DNA of 64,000 bases, from contig JBOHFI010000020.1 of NCBI GenBank assembly GCA_050699595.1, forward strand, positions 1 through 64,000, given 5' to 3'. The position numbers were made by a program, and so were the translations under genes. Of this stretch, positions 28,075 through 39,177 are shown piece after piece. The stretch's first letter is position 1, and every line of letters begins with the position of its first letter. The notes below the pieces were generated by a model. The model saw nothing but the letters and a program-made list of their open reading frames with translations. It had not been told where the DNA came from and made no database searches. The DNA is from GCA-003244245 sp050699595 (GTDB lineage: Bacteria > Actinomycetota > Actinomycetes > Mycobacteriales > Pseudonocardiaceae).

Positions 28075-28293
28075 ATGAACGACCACGAGGCACTGCGCAG
28101 CGCGCACTACCGCAAGTCCAGCCGATCCAGCGGGGCACAGGAGTGCGTCGCCGTCGGCCACGCCACGGGATGGACCGGCGTGCAAGACACCAAGGAACAC
28201 GCGGACAGCCGGCGGCGGAGCACCCTGGCCGTGCCCGCGCAACAGTTCACCGCGTTCCTCACGGCGGTGAAAGACAGCGAACTGACCCTGTGA
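28075..28293 (+). CDS. DUF397-family small partner protein
   Basis: A 72-residue protein. The motif YRKSSRSSGAQECVAVG is the DUF397 signature (KSSrS...CVEVA), and FTAFLTAVKDSEL is the usual tail. It is the standard companion of the Scr1-like regulator encoded 160 bases upstream. A strong hairpin follows directly after the stop codon, so the pair ends a transcription unit. Confidence 0.92.
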   Translation: MNDHEALRSAHYRKSSRSSGAQECVAVGHATGWTGVQDTKEHADSRRRSTLAVPAQQFTAFLTAVKDSELTL

Positions 28294-28298
28294 CCCGG

Positions 28299-28339
28299 CG
28301 GAATGCCCCGGCCCAAACCTGGTGGGCCGGGGCATTCCG
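28299..28339 (+). terminator. Strong stem-loop terminator after the DUF397 gene
   Basis: A perfect 16-base inverted repeat: CGGAATGCCCCGGCCC at 28299-28314 and its complement at 28324-28339, with a 9-base loop. No T-tract follows, which is common in actinomycetes. It starts six bases after the stop codon. Confidence 0.85.
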
Positions 28340-28577
28340 GTGAGCACCCGGTACCGATGATGCCGCAACCGGTCCCGGCACGTGCCGATGGCGTGGGAGT
28401 CCGTCCGGGTCACCTGAGAGACTCCGCTCAGGACGGGGCCAGACCTCGGGCTTCCCGCCATGATCCTGGTCGTAGATCGTGGTATCGGCATGGTTGATGA
28501 ACGCCGTCGCTACTGAGCGAGCTGAACGCTCGGCCGGTGAGCGGTCTGGTCCCCGACTGCGCACCAACCACCCGGCC

Positions 28578-28626
28578 CCGGCCTCCGGATGCGGGAGCGC
28601 AGGTTCGAATCCTGCCGGGGGCGCCA
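28578..28626 (+). other. tRNA-Arg(CCG) 3'-half fragment, probable attachment-site remnant
   Basis: The 49 bases match the 3' half of an arginine tRNA: a CCGGCCTCCGG anticodon half, an intact T-arm GCAGG-TTCGAAT-CCTGC, the acceptor strand CGGGGGC and an encoded CCA. The 5' half is absent (no GCCCCCG acceptor strand in the preceding 100 bases), and the 3' side of the anticodon stem no longer pairs. Elements that integrate into tRNA genes leave such fragments at one end. The integrase remnant directly downstream supports that reading. Confidence 0.72.
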
Positions 28627-28716
28627 CATCTGACCAGCCGGGACGGTCAGCGCGGGTCGACGCCGGGTGGTTCGTGGATTCAGTCGGGCTACTCTACCGC
28701 CGATGGCTGGTCACCG

Positions 28717-28902
28717 AAGCCGCCCTCGCGGGGCCGCATCGAGACGCTCCCGCCCGGGAGCTTCCGAGCAAAGGTGTACGCCGGGATCGATCCCCTGACC
28801 CGCAAGCGGCGGTACCTGGTCGAGAACGCCGCGAGCGAAAGCACAGACGAGAGTGCGCTGACCAAGCTCCAGCGCCAGGTCGACGAGGACCGGCACCCGA
28901 AG
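28717..28902 (+). pseudogene. Tyrosine integrase N-terminal remnant
   Basis: A plus-strand frame (open 28537-29010) contains RGRIETLPPGSFRAKVYAGI, DPLTRKRRYLVE and ALTKLQRQVDEDRHPK. This is the N-terminal arm-binding segment of actinomycete tyrosine integrases, where 'GSI..LPSGS.rvrVYAG.DPlTgKr' and 'QvDe.R.P' are characteristic. The sequence loses similarity after residue 121 of the frame and no core-binding or catalytic (R...HxxR...Y) domain follows. It begins about 90 bases after the tRNA-Arg fragment, the usual place for int. Confidence 0.65.
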
Positions 28903-28915
28903 ATGGCCAGCGGCC

Positions 28916-29128
28916 TCATTCCTCGTCCAGCGCGGTGTCGATCTCCTCGTCGGACACATCGTCGATGTCGAGGCGTTGGAGGATCTTCGCCGTCCGCAAG
29001 TCAGCTTTGACGCTTGCCCGGTGCAGCTTGTAGAGGGTGGCTCCGTACCCGCCCTCTACATCGGCCAGGCGCGCCTCGAGCGCGAGGATTCGACGTTCGA
29101 GGGTCTGCAGTGAAGCCATGCCGGTCAT
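28916..29128 (-). CDS. Small coiled-coil protein
   Basis: A 70-residue protein with heptad-like leucine spacing (LQTLERRILALEARLADVEG) and an acidic tail (DIDDVSDEEIDTALDEE). AAGGAGAG precedes the start; ATG 29119 has better spacing (11 bases) than ATG 29128. I recognise no family; short coiled-coil genes of this kind occur often beside actinomycete mobile elements. Its 3' end abuts the integrase remnant. Confidence 0.6.
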   Translation of the reverse strand: MTGMASLQTLERRILALEARLADVEGGYGATLYKLHRASVKADLRTAKILQRLDIDDVSDEEIDTALDEE

Positions 29129-29378
29129 CTCTCCTTGGCTGGACTGGGGGCTCGGCGGTGCGAGCTACCGGGCGATCTACGGGTAGGAACCGGCAGCCCG
29201 CAGCCGGCGGCGGTGTTGTCGATGTCGGGCGTTGTCATCGGCGCGGAGTTTACCGAGCTAGCTGGGTGTGCGCTGTGACCGCACCCCGTACCCGCTCTGC
29301 CCGGCTGATCTCGGTCACTTCCTCAGCTCCCCATAAGTTATTTTCTTGAGGCGACCCCGGACCCGCGATCGACACAAA

Positions 29379-29391
29379 CGCAAAATTTGCG
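29379..29391. promoter_or_regulatory. A/T-rich palindrome upstream of ureA
   Basis: CGCAAAATTTGCG is a perfect 13-base palindrome around a central A, located 30 bases before the ureA start in otherwise GC-rich DNA. It could be an operator for a nitrogen regulator. No known consensus was matched. Confidence 0.3.
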
Positions 29392-29420
29392 CGCTAAGCC
29401 GTGGACAGGGAGGAACGGGC

Positions 29421-29719
29421 ATGCTGCTGTCTCCGCATGAGCAGGAGAAGCTGCTCATCCATGTGGCCGGCCGGCTGGCCAGGGAGCGCCGGGCGAGAGG
29501 ATTGCGGCTGAACTACCCGGAGGCCGTCGCGCTGATCACTTCGTGGGTGTTGGAGCGGGCGCGGGACGGGCGCAGCGTCGCTGATCTGATGGCGGGGGGC
29601 CAGCGGTTGCTGAGCCGGGAGGACGTCATGGACGGGGTGCCGGAGATGATGAGCTCGGTGCAGGTGGAGGCGACGTTCCCGGACGGTACGAAGCTCGTCA
29701 CCGTGCACCGGCCAGTCCA

Positions 29720-29723
<4 letters not shown>
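29421..29723 (+). CDS. ureA: Urease gamma subunit
   Basis: A 100-residue structural subunit of nickel urease (urea to ammonia and carbamate). The start MLLSPHEQEKLLIHVAGRLA, the helix LRLNYPEAVALITSWVLERA, and the tail MSSVQVEATFPDGTKLVTVH are all canonical for UreA. ATG 29421 is preceded by GGGAGGAACGGGC. The stop overlaps the start of the fused beta-alpha gene by four bases (29720-29723), so subunit synthesis is coupled. This is the first gene of a five-gene urease operon. Confidence 0.96.
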
Positions 29724-31795
<2,072 letters not shown>

Positions 31796-31811
31796 TGACC
31801 GTGCTGGCATC

Positions 31812-32528
31812 ATGACTGTGCTGGCCTCGCTGTTGCTGGCCGATTCGCGGTTGCCCACCGGCGGGCACGCGCACTCCGGTGGGGTGGAGGCGGCCGTCGA
31901 GCGCGGCCTGCTGCGTGACGAAGCCGACCTCGCGCTGTTCCTGGCCGGTCGGTTGCGGGGTGCAGGCCCGGTGCTCGCCGCAGTCGCCGCCGCGGGCTGC
32001 CTGCTGGCGGCCGGCACTGCCGAGGTCGATGGGGCGTCGGTGGACTGGGGACGGTGGGATGCGGCGGTGAGTGCCCGCATCCCGTCTACCGCCGCTCGGG
32101 AGGCCCCCCGAGCCCAGGGTGCGGCGCTGCTGCGAGCTACCCGCCGGATCTGGCCCTCGACGGCGCTGGAAGCGCTGTACCTAGCGGGGAGCCCAGCGGG
32201 GCGACCGCACCACCCGCTGGTGCTCGGCGCCGCGGTAGCCGCCACCGGTGACGGTGCCGACGCGGCGGCGTTGCTCACGCTGCACCACCTGCTCGGCGGG
32301 GCGTGTGCCGCCGCGGTACGGCTGCTGGGGCTGGACCCGATCACGGTCGCTGCGGTGCAGGCCCGCGCGAGCCAGTCTGCTGAGCAGGTCGCGCTGACCG
32401 CAACCCGGGTGGCGCGCGAGGCTGTCACCCAGCGGGACCCACGCCTGCTGCCCAGCACCGGCACTCCGCTGCCGGAAGTGCTGGCCGAACTACACGCCCG
32501 CACGGAGGTGACCCTCTTTGCCTCATGA
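31812..32528 (+). CDS. ureF: Urease accessory protein UreF
   Basis: A 238-residue all-helical chaperone that binds UreD and activates GTP-dependent nickel insertion by UreG. The opening LLADSRLPTGGHAHSGGVEA is the UreF signature, and the late helices (EQVALTATRVAREAV, PLPEVLAELHART) match. Length is normal. ATG 31812 starts 16 bases after the ureBC stop. The frame overlaps ureG by 11 bases. Confidence 0.9.
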   Translation: MTVLASLLLADSRLPTGGHAHSGGVEAAVERGLLRDEADLALFLAGRLRGAGPVLAAVAAAGCLLAAGTAEVDGASVDWGRWDAAVSARIPSTAAREAPRAQGAALLRATRRIWPSTALEALYLAGSPAGRPHHPLVLGAAVAATGDGADAAALLTLHHLLGGACAAAVRLLGLDPITVAAVQARASQSAEQVALTATRVAREAVTQRDPRLLPSTGTPLPEVLAELHARTEVTLFAS

Positions 32529-33135
32529 AGACCGGGCGCTGCGGATCGGCGTCGGAGGGCCGGTCGGCAGCGGCAAGACCGCCCTGGTCGCGGCGGTCTG
32601 CCGGACGCTGCGCGCTGAGCTGTCACTGGTGGTGGTGACCAACGACATCTACACCACCGAAGACGCCGACTTCCTGCGCACCCACGCGGTGCTGCCCGAC
32701 GAGCGGATCCGGGCGGTGCGTACCGGCTGCTGCCCGCACACCGCGATCCGCGACGACATCACCGCCAACCTCGACGCGGTCGAGGAGCTCACCGCGCGCC
32801 ACGATCCCGACCTGGTGCTGGTGGAGAGCGGCGGGGACAACCTCACCGCCACCTTCAGTTACGGTCTGATCGACGTGCAGATCTTCGTCCTCGATGTGGC
32901 CGGTGGCGACAAGGTGCCCCGCAAAGGCGGCCCCGGGGTCACCCGCTCCGACCTGCTGGTGATCAACAAGATCGATCTCGCCCCACTGGTCGGCGCGGAC
33001 CTGGACGTGATGCGCCGGGATGCCCTGGCAGCCCGCGGCGACCTACCCACCGTGCTGATCTCACTGCGGGAGCAACCGAACGCCGAGCCGGTCGTCGACT
33101 GGCTGCGCGTTCAGCTGCCACCTACTGGTCAGTGA
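32518..33135 (+). CDS. ureG: Urease accessory GTPase UreG
   Basis: A 205-residue SIMIBI-class GTPase. The P-loop is GVGGPVGSGKTAL; the nickel-binding CPH motif is in RTGCCPHTAIRDD; switch and base-recognition motifs are VESGGDNLTATFS and VINKIDLA. It hydrolyses GTP to deliver nickel to apo-urease through UreF/UreD. The start is the rare codon TTG 32518, supported by GGAGGTGA about 10 bases upstream and by the standard N-terminus. No UreE is encoded nearby, as is frequent in actinomycetes. Confidence 0.95.
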   Translation: MPHEDRALRIGVGGPVGSGKTALVAAVCRTLRAELSLVVVTNDIYTTEDADFLRTHAVLPDERIRAVRTGCCPHTAIRDDITANLDAVEELTARHDPDLVLVESGGDNLTATFSYGLIDVQIFVLDVAGGDKVPRKGGPGVTRSDLLVINKIDLAPLVGADLDVMRRDALAARGDLPTVLISLREQPNAEPVVDWLRVQLPPTGQ

Positions 33136-33136
33136 C

Positions 33137-33871
33137 GTGCGGGCCCGGGCCGAGCTCACGATCGAGCTCGTCGCCGATGCTCCCCGGATTCGGTGGCGCA
33201 GCGCGGCGCCGGTGGTGCTGCGCCCCACCGGAGGACACCGGGTGCACATGGTACAGGCGGCAGGCGGTCCGCTGGGCGGCGACGACCTGGCGTTGGACGT
33301 CCATCTCGGCGCCGGCTCCTCCCTGCAGCTGCGCTCGACGGCGGCGATGGTGGTCCAAGCGGGTCGCCCTGCGGCGCCGGCGCGGTGGACCCTGGCCGCT
33401 GACCTCGCTGACGGAGCGATGTTGGACTGGAGCCCGGAGCCCACTGTCGTGTGCGACGCCGCCGATCTGTACAGCAGCACGACGGTGGCACTGCAGCGCG
33501 GGGCTCGGGCCATTCTGCGCGAGGTGGTAATGCTTGGCCGTGCTGGTCAGCGCGGCGGGCGCGTCGACGGCACGCTCACCGTCGAGTGCGACGGTGTCCC
33601 GCTACTGGCGCACACCCTGCTGCTTGATGGCGCGGACCCGGTGCTCGCCGGACCAGCCGGCACCGGCGGGGCACGTGTTGTCGGGATGTTGACGGTCGTG
33701 GGGGCGGGAATCGATCGCTCACCGCAGGACGCCGGCGAAAAGCTGGGACTGCGCTGGGCATGCTCAGCGCTGCACGGTCCAGGCTGGCTCCTGCTCGCCC
33801 TCGGCGACCGGGTCCACGACGTCACCCGGCTTCTCGACCAGGTCGCGCAGGATGTCGGCGCGCATGCATAG
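33137..33871 (+). CDS. ureD: Urease accessory protein UreD
   Basis: A 244-residue beta-rich scaffold protein that binds apo-urease and conducts nickel from UreG. Family features: DLALDVHLGAGSSLQLRSTA, TVVCDAADLYSSTTV, REVVMLGRAGQRGGRVDGTL and the C-terminus with DVTRLLDQVAQD. The GTG start follows the ureG stop by one base. A second, broken copy of this gene lies at 38694-40879, on the far side of the large STAND gene. Confidence 0.92.
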   Translation: MRARAELTIELVADAPRIRWRSAAPVVLRPTGGHRVHMVQAAGGPLGGDDLALDVHLGAGSSLQLRSTAAMVVQAGRPAAPARWTLAADLADGAMLDWSPEPTVVCDAADLYSSTTVALQRGARAILREVVMLGRAGQRGGRVDGTLTVECDGVPLLAHTLLLDGADPVLAGPAGTGGARVVGMLTVVGAGIDRSPQDAGEKLGLRWACSALHGPGWLLLALGDRVHDVTRLLDQVAQDVGAHA

Positions 33872-34116
33872 CCCCGTCCTGCCACGGACGCGAGTACCCG
33901 AGTGGACAGGCCTAGCTACCCAACTGAGTGACGGAGTACGAGCATCAGTTCAACCACCACCGCTCGCATCATGCCGTGGGACCGGTTCCCCTAACGTTCT
34001 CCCAGGTTCACGTCTGAAAGGCACAATCCGGGTTCTGCGGCACGATCGGCTCGATGGCCTACTGCACGAGTGCGACACGTCCCATGGATGACCGAGTTTC
34101 GGCACTCAGACATATG

Positions 34117-37100
34117 TTAGGCTGACTTCTGGACGAAAGCCACCGGTCCGTCGTAGCGGAACGCGACGACCACTGTTACCAGCTTGTTCTCGTCACGACC
34201 TCTTAGCAGGCCCGACGCGGACGGGGCAACAAAGGCCTGCAGACCGGGCCCAAGGCCGATCGTTCCCGCTGTCGGCTTTGCGATTGACTGCACCCATCCA
34301 GGTATCCGTCGGAGAGTCGGAGGCGCGGGGACTCCGCTCCTGCGTTCCCAGGCCGTTAGATCTGAGTGGTGCACCAGGCTCCCGAGCTCCGAGCCTTGAC
34401 CGAGCCATTCGTAGGGGAACCTGCGGTTGCCGAACCACGCGGCGCGGTCGCGGCATCGCTCGAGTTTCCACTGGTACTCGGTGACCGCAGCCTTCTGCCC
34501 ACCCATCGCAAGCAGGTACGTCACAACATAGTCGTAGAACAAAGCTTCGCGGCTGCCTTCGGCCCTGGCCCACCCAGCCACCAAGTCGGCGGCTTGGTCC
34601 AATGACGCCTCGGCGAAGCGAGCCGCCCATAGCCATTCCAGGAGGCTACGCCCATCCCGTGGATTGTCTAGAAGGTTCTCCTCAAGTAATTCAACAGCTC
34701 GCTGAACATCCTTGGGTGACGCCTTGAGCCACGAGCCAGCCCGGTTCCGGTAAGCCCGGGCGAGCCGCCTCCGGATTGGCGGCTTTGCGAGGTCAGGCCG
34801 GTCGAGCAGGCTGCGCCATCCCTGTAACAGAGCGGAGTAGTCGTCGTACAGCCTTCTGAGTCGGATTTCGGTCTCCTCCGCGACGTACGACGCGCGGTCT
34901 GAGCCGCCGATCTCGCGGGCGGCTTCCAGGCTATTCTCAGCGTCTGCCAGTAGATCCCGGTAGCGACTGGCGGCCGGGAGTGCGAGGAACTGGGCATACG
35001 TCGCGGAGCCTGACAGCCCGTGGCCGTATTCGATCATCCTGATATTCGTCTGCGCGAGCGCGACGTGTCCGTACTCGGTTGTGTCATCGAGCTCGGAGAC
35101 GCGCCGGAAAGCATCGCCTGCGGACTGGCCGAGATCGAGGACCTGGATCTCTCGCTGCGTGACATCGTCGTAGGTACGAGCCCGGATACGGGCGCGCATC
35201 TCGTTACGAAACACCATGCCACGTATGTGGTGTAGGAGCGGGTCATTCGGAGAGAGCGTGATCGCGCGGTTGACGGCCGTCAACGCCCCAGGGAAATCCC
35301 CTGCGTCGTACGACAGAAGCCGCCCTAGGTGCGCCCAGTAATGCGGCTCTTCAGGGAATTCCGACACGAGTTCCCTCAGGATCTGGATGCGCCCCGGAGA
35401 CGATATGGCCTGCATTAGATCGGTGTAATTATTGCCGACACCCTCGATACCTACGAGCTCACGGCTCTCACGGGCCGTAAATAGACGGTCGATGATGCTT
35501 TTCATGTCCGCCGGAAGCCGCCGACCGAAGACAGTCGCCGCGTGGTCGATCAGCTTCAGGCTCCACCCCGGCAAGGAAGCCTTCCAGTCCTCGCGTCCTG
35601 CTGCGCCCTCAGCCGGCGAGAGGACTTGTTTGAGGACCTCTTCGGCGATGAGGCTGTGAGTTGACCGCCAGGCGTGCTCCGGCTCCTCAATCAGCAGACC
35701 CCTCATAGTCGGGGTGATTTCTCTCATGAGGTCGACCTCATCAGCTGGCGGGATGTCGAGAAGTTCGGCGAAAAGCTCCGCGGGCACCGGGACGCCGCAA
35801 AACAGGTGGCACATACTAATGAGGATGATGATCTCACATTCCTGTTCCGATAAGGCGACCAAGAACTGCGCGACGTAACTTTGCAGCCCCTCGAAATCAG
35901 CGCCAAACGCTGTGAGGGCATAGAAGAAGGGCACGTTGTTTTCGCTCGGTCGAGCAGCGAGCTCAAACAACTCGGTGCTGCGCTGAGGCGCGAGATCCGC
36001 GAACCGCTCAACCATCTCCAGTCGCTCCGCGCGACCTAGGGCACCAACGTGGATGCTGCGGTGGTGTCGATCGGTTTCGCTGCTGGTCTCTGTGTCCGTC
36101 CTGGCGCCGGGCGACGCCACGGACCGGCGAGAGATAATCAGCAACACCACCGGCACGGTGTTCGCGCGGAGCGCCTCGAAAACATTCCGGACTGTATGGC
36201 CTGGGACGAGCTCGACCACAACGAGGACCGAGGTGTTGCACAGCTGAGCGAGCTCGTTGACCGCTTGTATAAAGACGCTTTCGTCGACATTGCCTCGCAC
36301 ATACACCGTCGGATACTCATCCTTGAGATCCCAGGCAGCACGACGTGCCATTGTCGTGCCCCCGGCGCCAGGAGTGTGGGTGAGCATGACCCTGAGCGTG
36401 TTGCGTTGCTTCAGGCTCGCGCGCACGAGGTTCACGAGTTCTGACGTGAAGCGGCGGTCGACGTCGAGTCCTAAGTTCAGCTCGTACCATGTGATCGGAC
36501 GGCCCTTGTAGAAAGCGCCCCGCTCGCCGTCCCGCTCGCCCACTGTCCCCACCTCCGAGTGGAGGAGATCCATCGAGTCCGTGAACCGGCTGACGAGATC
36601 CGACGACAGGGAGACTCGGCTGCTGTGACCCGGCAATGTGGCGGCTCGTGCCACGCTGGTCACAGCCGATTTGTCGGGAACGACCTGCAATAGGTCACTA
36701 GGGTTACATCGGACTGTGTTGGCGCGATACTCAGATAGCACATCGGAGTCGGAGGCCGCCACGACCACGATGCGCATCCGCTCACCGAGCGCGTCGACGC
36801 ATGCCTCGACGACCGCTCGCTCAGTGCTTCTGGGCTCGCCCATGCAGACGACGGTGGCGGGGTGCGAAGACACCTGAGCTAACGCATCGATCGCATTGGA
36901 AATGAACCGGAAATGTTTCCGACGCCACCCGAGCACATTTTCGCCTGGGTCAACTGGGTCGGTGTTGCTTAGCCCTGCGGCAGCTAGCCATACTGTACTC
37001 GACCGCCCGAAGAAGGGATCCTGGCCCGTGGTGAACAGCCGCCGATCTCCAGGCATATTCGCTGCGCACGCCCAGCCTCCATCGACGTCCGTGGAGGGGT

Positions 37101-38505
37101 TGAGGTCGACGACGACCTTCCACCGCAGCGCGGAAATCTTCACCCGAGCTTCCGGTATTAACCGGGACGAGTCGAGAACCAGAATCGTGGTGCGGCTCGC
37201 GGCCCAGTCATCGCATGCCGCCGCCAACTTTTCGAGCGCCTGTGCGGTGTTGACCGCGACGGGCGCTTGAGTGCCGGTGAGGCGGGCCGATGGGGCTTCG
37301 GCCGGGGAAGGGACGCCAGCCCTGGCGCAGAAGCGACCCAGCGCCGCACAGGAGAGTTCTAGGCACCACTGCTGCATCGACGGGTCTACCAGCCTAATCG
37401 CGAATAGTAGCGCGTTAGCAGCGAGGGAGATCAGGGTTTGATCCTGCCAATGGTCGACTAGTCCGAGCTTATTGGCGAACTTCTCGCCGACCTCATGCAT
37501 ACTCTTGGCGAGATCCAGCATGCCCGCGACCAGCAAGTGCTCGGACGTGTCCGAGGTCGGGTCGATGAGGAACTCAGAGACGGCGCGCCGCTTGATCTCC
37601 GTGAGTTCGGCGACTTCGTTAATGAGGATGGCCAGCAGCAAATGGCTAGGATCTCGTGCGAGCGGGGCGCTGCTGCTGTATGCGTCAAGGTCGATGAGGC
37701 GATATTTGTGGAAATCAGGGAGCGGTCTCTGGGGGACGAGAACATTGTTGGCGTGGAGATCGCCATGAGCGCAGCCAAGGATGACCATCAGGTGTTCTGT
37801 CCCGAGAAGCTCTAGCCACGCGTCAGAACGCGCCCACGCCACGGCGTTGGGAACGACGTGCCCGGTGCTGATACGCAGCCACAGTGGTAGGACCGTGTCA
37901 GTCGGCGGGGTGTACTCGATTCGCTGTGCGAACTGGTCCAATGGACCACCATCAACGGTCCTCGTCCCCAGTTGATCCAGAAAGAATGGGACGGGCTTCT
38001 TCTTTGCGGTCTTGGGAGTCGGGTTCCACTCGGACAGGATCGAACGGACGATCACGGCGATGCCGCGTGGGAGGTCTCCTTCCCGCATCGTCGAGAGCGG
38101 TCTGGTCGTGCGCAGCGAACCCCCGGCGACATCCAGGAACATGATAACCCACCCACGCTTGCCGATCACGGGTGGAACCGGCTGCGTCACCAGGTGGGCG
38201 GCGGCGAAACTCGGGTTATCGGCGAGCGCCTGGGCGTGGCGTTCGGCCTCCTTTCCTGTCCTCCGGCCCGGTGGGCAGATCTTCATCACCACCCCTTGAG
38301 CAGCGCGGCCCGGGCTGTTCAAGACGACAGTCGCGATAAGCGCACCACTATCTCCCGGCGCGATCCAGCGGTCGAAGGCGAGAGTGTTCCCGGTGTCGGC
38401 CACCCATTTCGTCAGGGCGTCCTTAACATGTGAGTCGACCTCGCGCGAGATCTCACCCGGTATCACCCCGTCGGCCTCAGCGGTTTCGTGATCATATGCC
38501 GCCAC
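34117..38505 (-). CDS. SAMD9-like multidomain protein: kinase-fold, STAND P-loop NTPase, TPR, OB-fold
   Basis: A 1462-residue cytoplasmic protein. Domains in order: (a) residues 1 to about 300, APH/protein-kinase-like, with catalytic loop CAHGDLHANN near 250 and metal Asp in YRLIDLDAYS; (b) about 420-640, Rossmann-like segments including LRWKVVVDLNPSTDVDGGW; (c) about 640-1000, P-loop NTPase of STAND type, with FYKGRPITWYELN and the unusual Walker A THTPGAGGTTMARRAAW near 713; (d) about 1020-1300, TPR-like helices (HYWAHLGRLLSYDAGDFPGA); (e) the last 50 residues, an OB-fold-like end (VVVAFRYDGPVAFV). The GG-T-T form of the P-loop, the W-x-(N)-F/L motif before it and the terminal 'f..GP.A' strand recall vertebrate SAMD9/SAMD9L and their bacterial relatives, which are suspected immune effectors. 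GTG 38505 follows GAGGGA. GC content is clearly lower than in the urease genes around it. Confidence 0.8.
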   Translation of the reverse strand: MAAYDHETAEADGVIPGEISREVDSHVKDALTKWVADTGNTLAFDRWIAPGDSGALIATVVLNSPGRAAQGVVMKICPPGRRTGKEAERHAQALADNPSFAAAHLVTQPVPPVIGKRGWVIMFLDVAGGSLRTTRPLSTMREGDLPRGIAVIVRSILSEWNPTPKTAKKKPVPFFLDQLGTRTVDGGPLDQFAQRIEYTPPTDTVLPLWLRISTGHVVPNAVAWARSDAWLELLGTEHLMVILGCAHGDLHANNVLVPQRPLPDFHKYRLIDLDAYSSSAPLARDPSHLLLAILINEVAELTEIKRRAVSEFLIDPTSDTSEHLLVAGMLDLAKSMHEVGEKFANKLGLVDHWQDQTLISLAANALLFAIRLVDPSMQQWCLELSCAALGRFCARAGVPSPAEAPSARLTGTQAPVAVNTAQALEKLAAACDDWAASRTTILVLDSSRLIPEARVKISALRWKVVVDLNPSTDVDGGWACAANMPGDRRLFTTGQDPFFGRSSTVWLAAAGLSNTDPVDPGENVLGWRRKHFRFISNAIDALAQVSSHPATVVCMGEPRSTERAVVEACVDALGERMRIVVVAASDSDVLSEYRANTVRCNPSDLLQVVPDKSAVTSVARAATLPGHSSRVSLSSDLVSRFTDSMDLLHSEVGTVGERDGERGAFYKGRPITWYELNLGLDVDRRFTSELVNLVRASLKQRNTLRVMLTHTPGAGGTTMARRAAWDLKDEYPTVYVRGNVDESVFIQAVNELAQLCNTSVLVVVELVPGHTVRNVFEALRANTVPVVLLIISRRSVASPGARTDTETSSETDRHHRSIHVGALGRAERLEMVERFADLAPQRSTELFELAARPSENNVPFFYALTAFGADFEGLQSYVAQFLVALSEQECEIIILISMCHLFCGVPVPAELFAELLDIPPADEVDLMREITPTMRGLLIEEPEHAWRSTHSLIAEEVLKQVLSPAEGAAGREDWKASLPGWSLKLIDHAATVFGRRLPADMKSIIDRLFTARESRELVGIEGVGNNYTDLMQAISSPGRIQILRELVSEFPEEPHYWAHLGRLLSYDAGDFPGALTAVNRAITLSPNDPLLHHIRGMVFRNEMRARIRARTYDDVTQREIQVLDLGQSAGDAFRRVSELDDTTEYGHVALAQTNIRMIEYGHGLSGSATYAQFLALPAASRYRDLLADAENSLEAAREIGGSDRASYVAEETEIRLRRLYDDYSALLQGWRSLLDRPDLAKPPIRRRLARAYRNRAGSWLKASPKDVQRAVELLEENLLDNPRDGRSLLEWLWAARFAEASLDQAADLVAGWARAEGSREALFYDYVVTYLLAMGGQKAAVTEYQWKLERCRDRAAWFGNRRFPYEWLGQGSELGSLVHHSDLTAWERRSGVPAPPTLRRIPGWVQSIAKPTAGTIGLGPGLQAFVAPSASGLLRGRDENKLVTVVVAFRYDGPVAFVQKSA

Positions 38506-38804
38506 TATGAACCATCCCTCACGTATGAAGACTGGACCTCGCGGGCCGAGCCTAGCCTTGGTGATTCGGGAGCTACTGAGTTGGTCGGCGCAGGCTTTTG
38601 TTGATCTTCGTGCGGGTTGTTGGTCGTGGGCTTGCAGTGAACCGCCCGGCCCGTTGGTGTGTCAGGTGCTCCGTCCTCGTCCTTGGGGGGGTGGATGTGC
38701 TGGTGGTCCGGAGGCGAAAGGGTTCGGCGGCGGCGATAGTGGCGCCAGCGGGCAACCCTCCGGCGCCAGCGCGGTGGACCGTGGCCGCGGTGCTGGCCCC
38801 TGGT

Positions 38805-38848
38805 GCCGTCGCAGATGACGGCCGGAGCCAGCCGTCATCTGCGACGGC
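38805..38848. repeat. Perfect 18-base inverted repeat inside the ureD relic
   Basis: GCCGTCGCAGATGACGGC at 38805-38822 is the exact reverse complement of 38831-38848, with an 8-base spacer. The right arm is genuine ureD coding sequence (it encodes the VICDGA stretch), while the left arm replaces expected ureD sequence. It coincides with the frameshift, so a template-switch event may have broken the gene. Confidence 0.75.
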
Positions 38849-39177
38849 GCGGAGCTGCACAGCCAGGTGAGCGTCGAACTGCGGCGCAGGGCGTGCACAA
38901 TCCTGCGCGAGGAAGTGGTGCTTGGCCGCGCGGGTCAGCGTGGCGGGCGTTACCACGGCGAGCTCGCCGTCGAGTGCGACGGTGCCCCGCTGCTGGCGCA
39001 CACCCTGCTCCTAGACGGTGCCGACCCGGTACTCACCGGCCCCGCCGGCACGGGCGGCGCGCGCGTGGTCGGGATGCTGGCGGTGGGGGAGGGTGAAGAA
39101 GCTCAGGCGAACCAGCATCGGGCCACCCAGGCGCTGATTGAGTCGACCCCAAGGACATGATCGGCTTGCCGAGGCAC

